Notes under the pieces: model-generated | What the model was told of the DNA's origin: nothing | The model's input: the letters and a program-made list of their open reading frames with translations, nothing else | Database searches by the model: none | Part shown: piece by piece, positions 6,073 through 7,663 of the stretch | How positions within the stretch are numbered: position 1 is the stretch's first letter | Layout of the letters: each line of letters begins with the position of its first letter | Program-made: the position numbers and the translations under genes | Source: an uncultured Angelakisella sp. | GTDB lineage: Bacteria; Bacillota; Clostridia; Oscillospirales; Ruminococcaceae | DNA length: 7,663 nt | Assembly: GCA_947564495.1 (NCBI GenBank) | Contig: CANOCD010000051.1 | Location: 1 to 7,663, forward strand | Direction: 5' to 3'

Positions 6073-6100
6073 ATTATAGCCGGGTCCGGTGAAAAGGCAA
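6073..6100 (-). promoter_or_regulatory. Candidate promoter for the membrane protein-YesL-SGNH genes
   Basis: Read on the minus strand, TTGCCT (6100-6095) and a perfect TATAAT (6078-6073) are separated by 16 bp in the 71-nt gap after the second ABC permease. The -10 is followed by an AT-rich TAAAAG stretch, the only AT-rich patch in this part of the window. Transcription would start near 6066, about 30 nt before the membrane-protein ATG. This could let the three downstream genes be expressed apart from the ABC transporter. Readthrough from the transporter operon is also likely because no terminator is seen. Confidence 0.5.
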
Positions 6101-6105
6101 GTCCC

Positions 6106-6987
6106 TCACTTCATGGACGCCTTGGAATACCCGGTGAGCATATACTTCTGGAAGAGGAAGAACAGCACGATGGCGGGGAGCATCCCGATGACCGCCCCGG
6201 CCATGGTGACGTTGGTGTGGGCCCACATCTCGGTGCCGGTCCAGGATTCCCGAAGGTGGATGAGCCCCACCGTCAGCACCCGGGCGGCGTCGGTCTTGAC
6301 GATGATCTTGGGCCAGAAGTAGCTGTTCCACTGGCCGATGAGGGTGGTGAGGGACATGGTGATGAGGCTGGCCTTGCACATGGGCACCATGACGTACCAG
6401 ATGGTCCCCAGCACCCCCAGGCCGTCCAGCCGGCCCGCGTCGATGTAGCTTTGGTCCACCGAGCGGAAGGACTGGCGCATCATGAAGATGAAGTGGGCCC
6501 CCACGATGCCGGGAAAGACCAGGCCGGCGTAGGTATCCACCCAGCCCAGGCGGGAGCAGATGACGTACATGGGGACGAAGGTGACCTGGTGGGGGACCAT
6601 GGTGGCCCCCAGGACCACGTAGAACAGGAGGTCCCGGCCGGGGAACCGGCCGTTGGCGAAGCCGTAGGCCGCCAGCACCCCGCCCGCGATCTTGATGGTC
6701 ATGCTGATGGCCGTCACGGCGATGGTGTTCCAGATGTACCGCCACAGGGGCACCCGGGTCCAGGCCTCCAGGTAGTTGCGCCACTCGAAGCCGGTGGGGA
6801 GAAGGTTGGCCGATTTGCCCAGAAGGACCTCCCCGGGGCGGAGGCTGGAGATGAGCATCCAGTAGAGGGGAAAGAGCATCACCAGGGTGACCAGCACCGC
6901 CAGAACGGTCTGGGTGGAGTAAAGAGCCCTGCTCTTTTTGGAGTGTCCCCGGAAGGCCCGGGGGCGCTTGTACCGTTTCTGTTCCAT
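6106..6987 (-). CDS. CUT1-type carbohydrate ABC transporter permease (MalG/AraQ-like)
   Basis: A 293-residue inner-membrane permease, one half of the channel of a sugar ABC importer. A basic N-tail (1-25) precedes the first membrane segment with VTLVMLFPLYWMLISSL (33-49), followed by a periplasmic loop with the family's typical NYLEAW pattern (71-76). The cytoplasmic EAA loop that contacts the ATPase reads YIDAGRLDGLGVLGTIWYVMVP (181-202). The C-terminus FQKYMLTGYSKASMK is the usual end of MalG-like subunits. The ATG at 6987 was chosen because AAGGGGGG (7002-6995) lies 7 nt upstream. An in-frame ATG at 7011 would add 8 residues and overlap the upstream permease gene by 11 nt, with a weaker AAGG site. 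The partner permease is directly upstream. No ATPase is encoded here, common in Firmicutes, where a shared MsmX-type ATPase can serve such importers. Confidence 0.93.
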   Translation of the reverse strand: MEQKRYKRPRAFRGHSKKSRALYSTQTVLAVLVTLVMLFPLYWMLISSLRPGEVLLGKSANLLPTGFEWRNYLEAWTRVPLWRYIWNTIAVTAISMTIKIAGGVLAAYGFANGRFPGRDLLFYVVLGATMVPHQVTFVPMYVICSRLGWVDTYAGLVFPGIVGAHFIFMMRQSFRSVDQSYIDAGRLDGLGVLGTIWYVMVPMCKASLITMSLTTLIGQWNSYFWPKIIVKTDAARVLTVGLIHLRESWTGTEMWAHTNVTMAGAVIGMLPAIVLFFLFQKYMLTGYSKASMK

Positions 6988-7000
6988 TCCCTTTCCCCCC

Positions 7001-7663
7001 TTAGGTATCATAGTTGACCTTGTTTTCGGACCAGCGCATGGTCAGCACCGTCACCGCCAGCAGGAAAAGGAAGAACACCGTGGCCACCACGGCGGCCCGG
7101 TCCACCCGGTAATCCACGAAGGCCAGGCGGTAGATGAGGTAGACGATGACCTCGGTGCTGCGGTAGGGCCCGCCCTGGGTGAGGACGTCGATGGAGTTGT
7201 AGACCTTCATGGAGGAGATGAAGGTGGTGACCAGGAGGAACATGGTGGTGGGGGAGAGGAGGGGCACGGTGATCTTGAAGAACTGCACCCGGCGGGAGGC
7301 CCCGTCCAACGAGGCGATCTCGTAGTAGTCCCGGGGGATGCCGGTCATGGCCGAGAGGTAGATCATCATGCTGTACCCCACCGAATGCCAGGCGGAAAGG
7401 ACCAGGACGCTGATCATGGCCGTCACCGGCTGGGTCAGCCAGGGGACACGCTGGGCCCCCAGAAGGGCCAGGACGTTGTTGACGATGCCGTAGTCGGTGT
7501 TCAGCATCCAGACAAAGATGATGCCGGCGGTGGACATGGCCACGTACCGGGGCATGAAGATCACCGCCCGCATGAGGCCGAAGGGCCGGGTCATCCGCCC
7601 CATGAGCAAGGCCAGGAGCATCCCCAGGACCAGGCTGATGAGCAGGGTGAAAAAGGTGTAGAC
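7001..7663 (-). CDS. CUT1-type carbohydrate ABC transporter permease (MalF/UgpA-like), 5' end outside window
   Basis: The C-terminal 220 residues of the other channel subunit of the same importer. The frame is open to the window edge, where it reads VYTFFTLLISLVLGM, so the first membrane segment and start lie beyond 7663; roughly 70-80 residues are missing compared with the usual 290-300. Hydrophobic segments alternate with short loops. The EAA loop reads YYEIASLDGASRRVQFFKITVPLLSP-type sequence (E, A, DG and VP at expected spacing). VLTQGGPYRSTEVIVYLIYRLAF is the characteristic UgpA-family region before the last membrane helix. It precedes the MalG-like gene by 13 nt. A solute-binding protein gene is expected just upstream, outside the window. 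The substrate is not readable from permease sequence. Confidence 0.93.
   Translation of the reverse strand, partial: VYTFFTLLISLVLGMLLALLMGRMTRPFGLMRAVIFMPRYVAMSTAGIIFVWMLNTDYGIVNNVLALLGAQRVPWLTQPVTAMISVLVLSAWHSVGYSMMIYLSAMTGIPRDYYEIASLDGASRRVQFFKITVPLLSPTTMFLLVTTFISSMKVYNSIDVLTQGGPYRSTEVIVYLIYRLAFVDYRVDRAAVVATVFFLFLLAVTVLTMRWSENKVNYDT

Noticed and set aside
5108..6073. 321-residue plus-strand ORF opposite the YesL and membrane-protein genes
   Set aside because: Repetitive charged composition of a high-GC shadow; the minus-strand frames have membrane segments and ribosome binding sites.
6074..6784. 236-residue second minus-strand frame within the MalG-like permease
   Set aside because: His/Gly/Pro/Arg-rich alternative frame inside a clear ABC permease gene; no ribosome binding site.

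Overview
The window is GC-rich and gene-dense. Its strong AAGGAGG-type ribosome binding sites, clostridial-looking protein families and YesL-type membrane protein suggest a high-GC Firmicute, most likely a gut Oscillospiraceae/Clostridia relative. That is inference from style; no taxonomic marker gene is present. Seven genes form two convergent groups separated by a bidirectional terminator near 3756-3793. No rRNA, tRNA, CRISPR array or insertion sequence was seen.

Plus strand, 1-3649: an AT-rich leader with candidate promoters and a 12-bp direct repeat (1-232), then three genes. They are an SLC13/ion-transporter-superfamily permease (233-1525), an enolase-superfamily acid-sugar dehydratase of the DgoD/RspA-like branch (1593-2741), and a metallo-beta-lactamase-fold hydrolase (2747-3649). 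Together they read as a small uptake-and-dehydration module for an organic or sugar acid. The permease brings in a carboxylate, the dehydratase removes water from an aldonate/aldarate-type substrate, and the MBL enzyme may open a lactone or ester. The exact substrate cannot be read from sequence.

Minus strand, 7663 down to about 3798: the 3' part of a CUT1 sugar ABC permease (cut by the window edge), a second CUT1 permease, an undescribed single-pass membrane protein with a DxDGDG loop, a YesL/DUF624 membrane protein overlapping it by 20 bp, and an SGNH/GDSL hydrolase. This mix (MalF/MalG-type permeases, YesL and an SGNH esterase) recalls carbohydrate clusters such as the Bacillus subtilis yes region. 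It suggests import of an oligosaccharide and intracellular deacylation. The binding protein probably lies beyond 7663.

The least explained parts are the coding-like stretch (4022-3798) that continues in frame after the amber stop of the SGNH gene and ends just before the terminator, the uncharacterised single-pass membrane protein, and the repeat pair in the leader of the permease operon. No clear new defence or mobile system was found.
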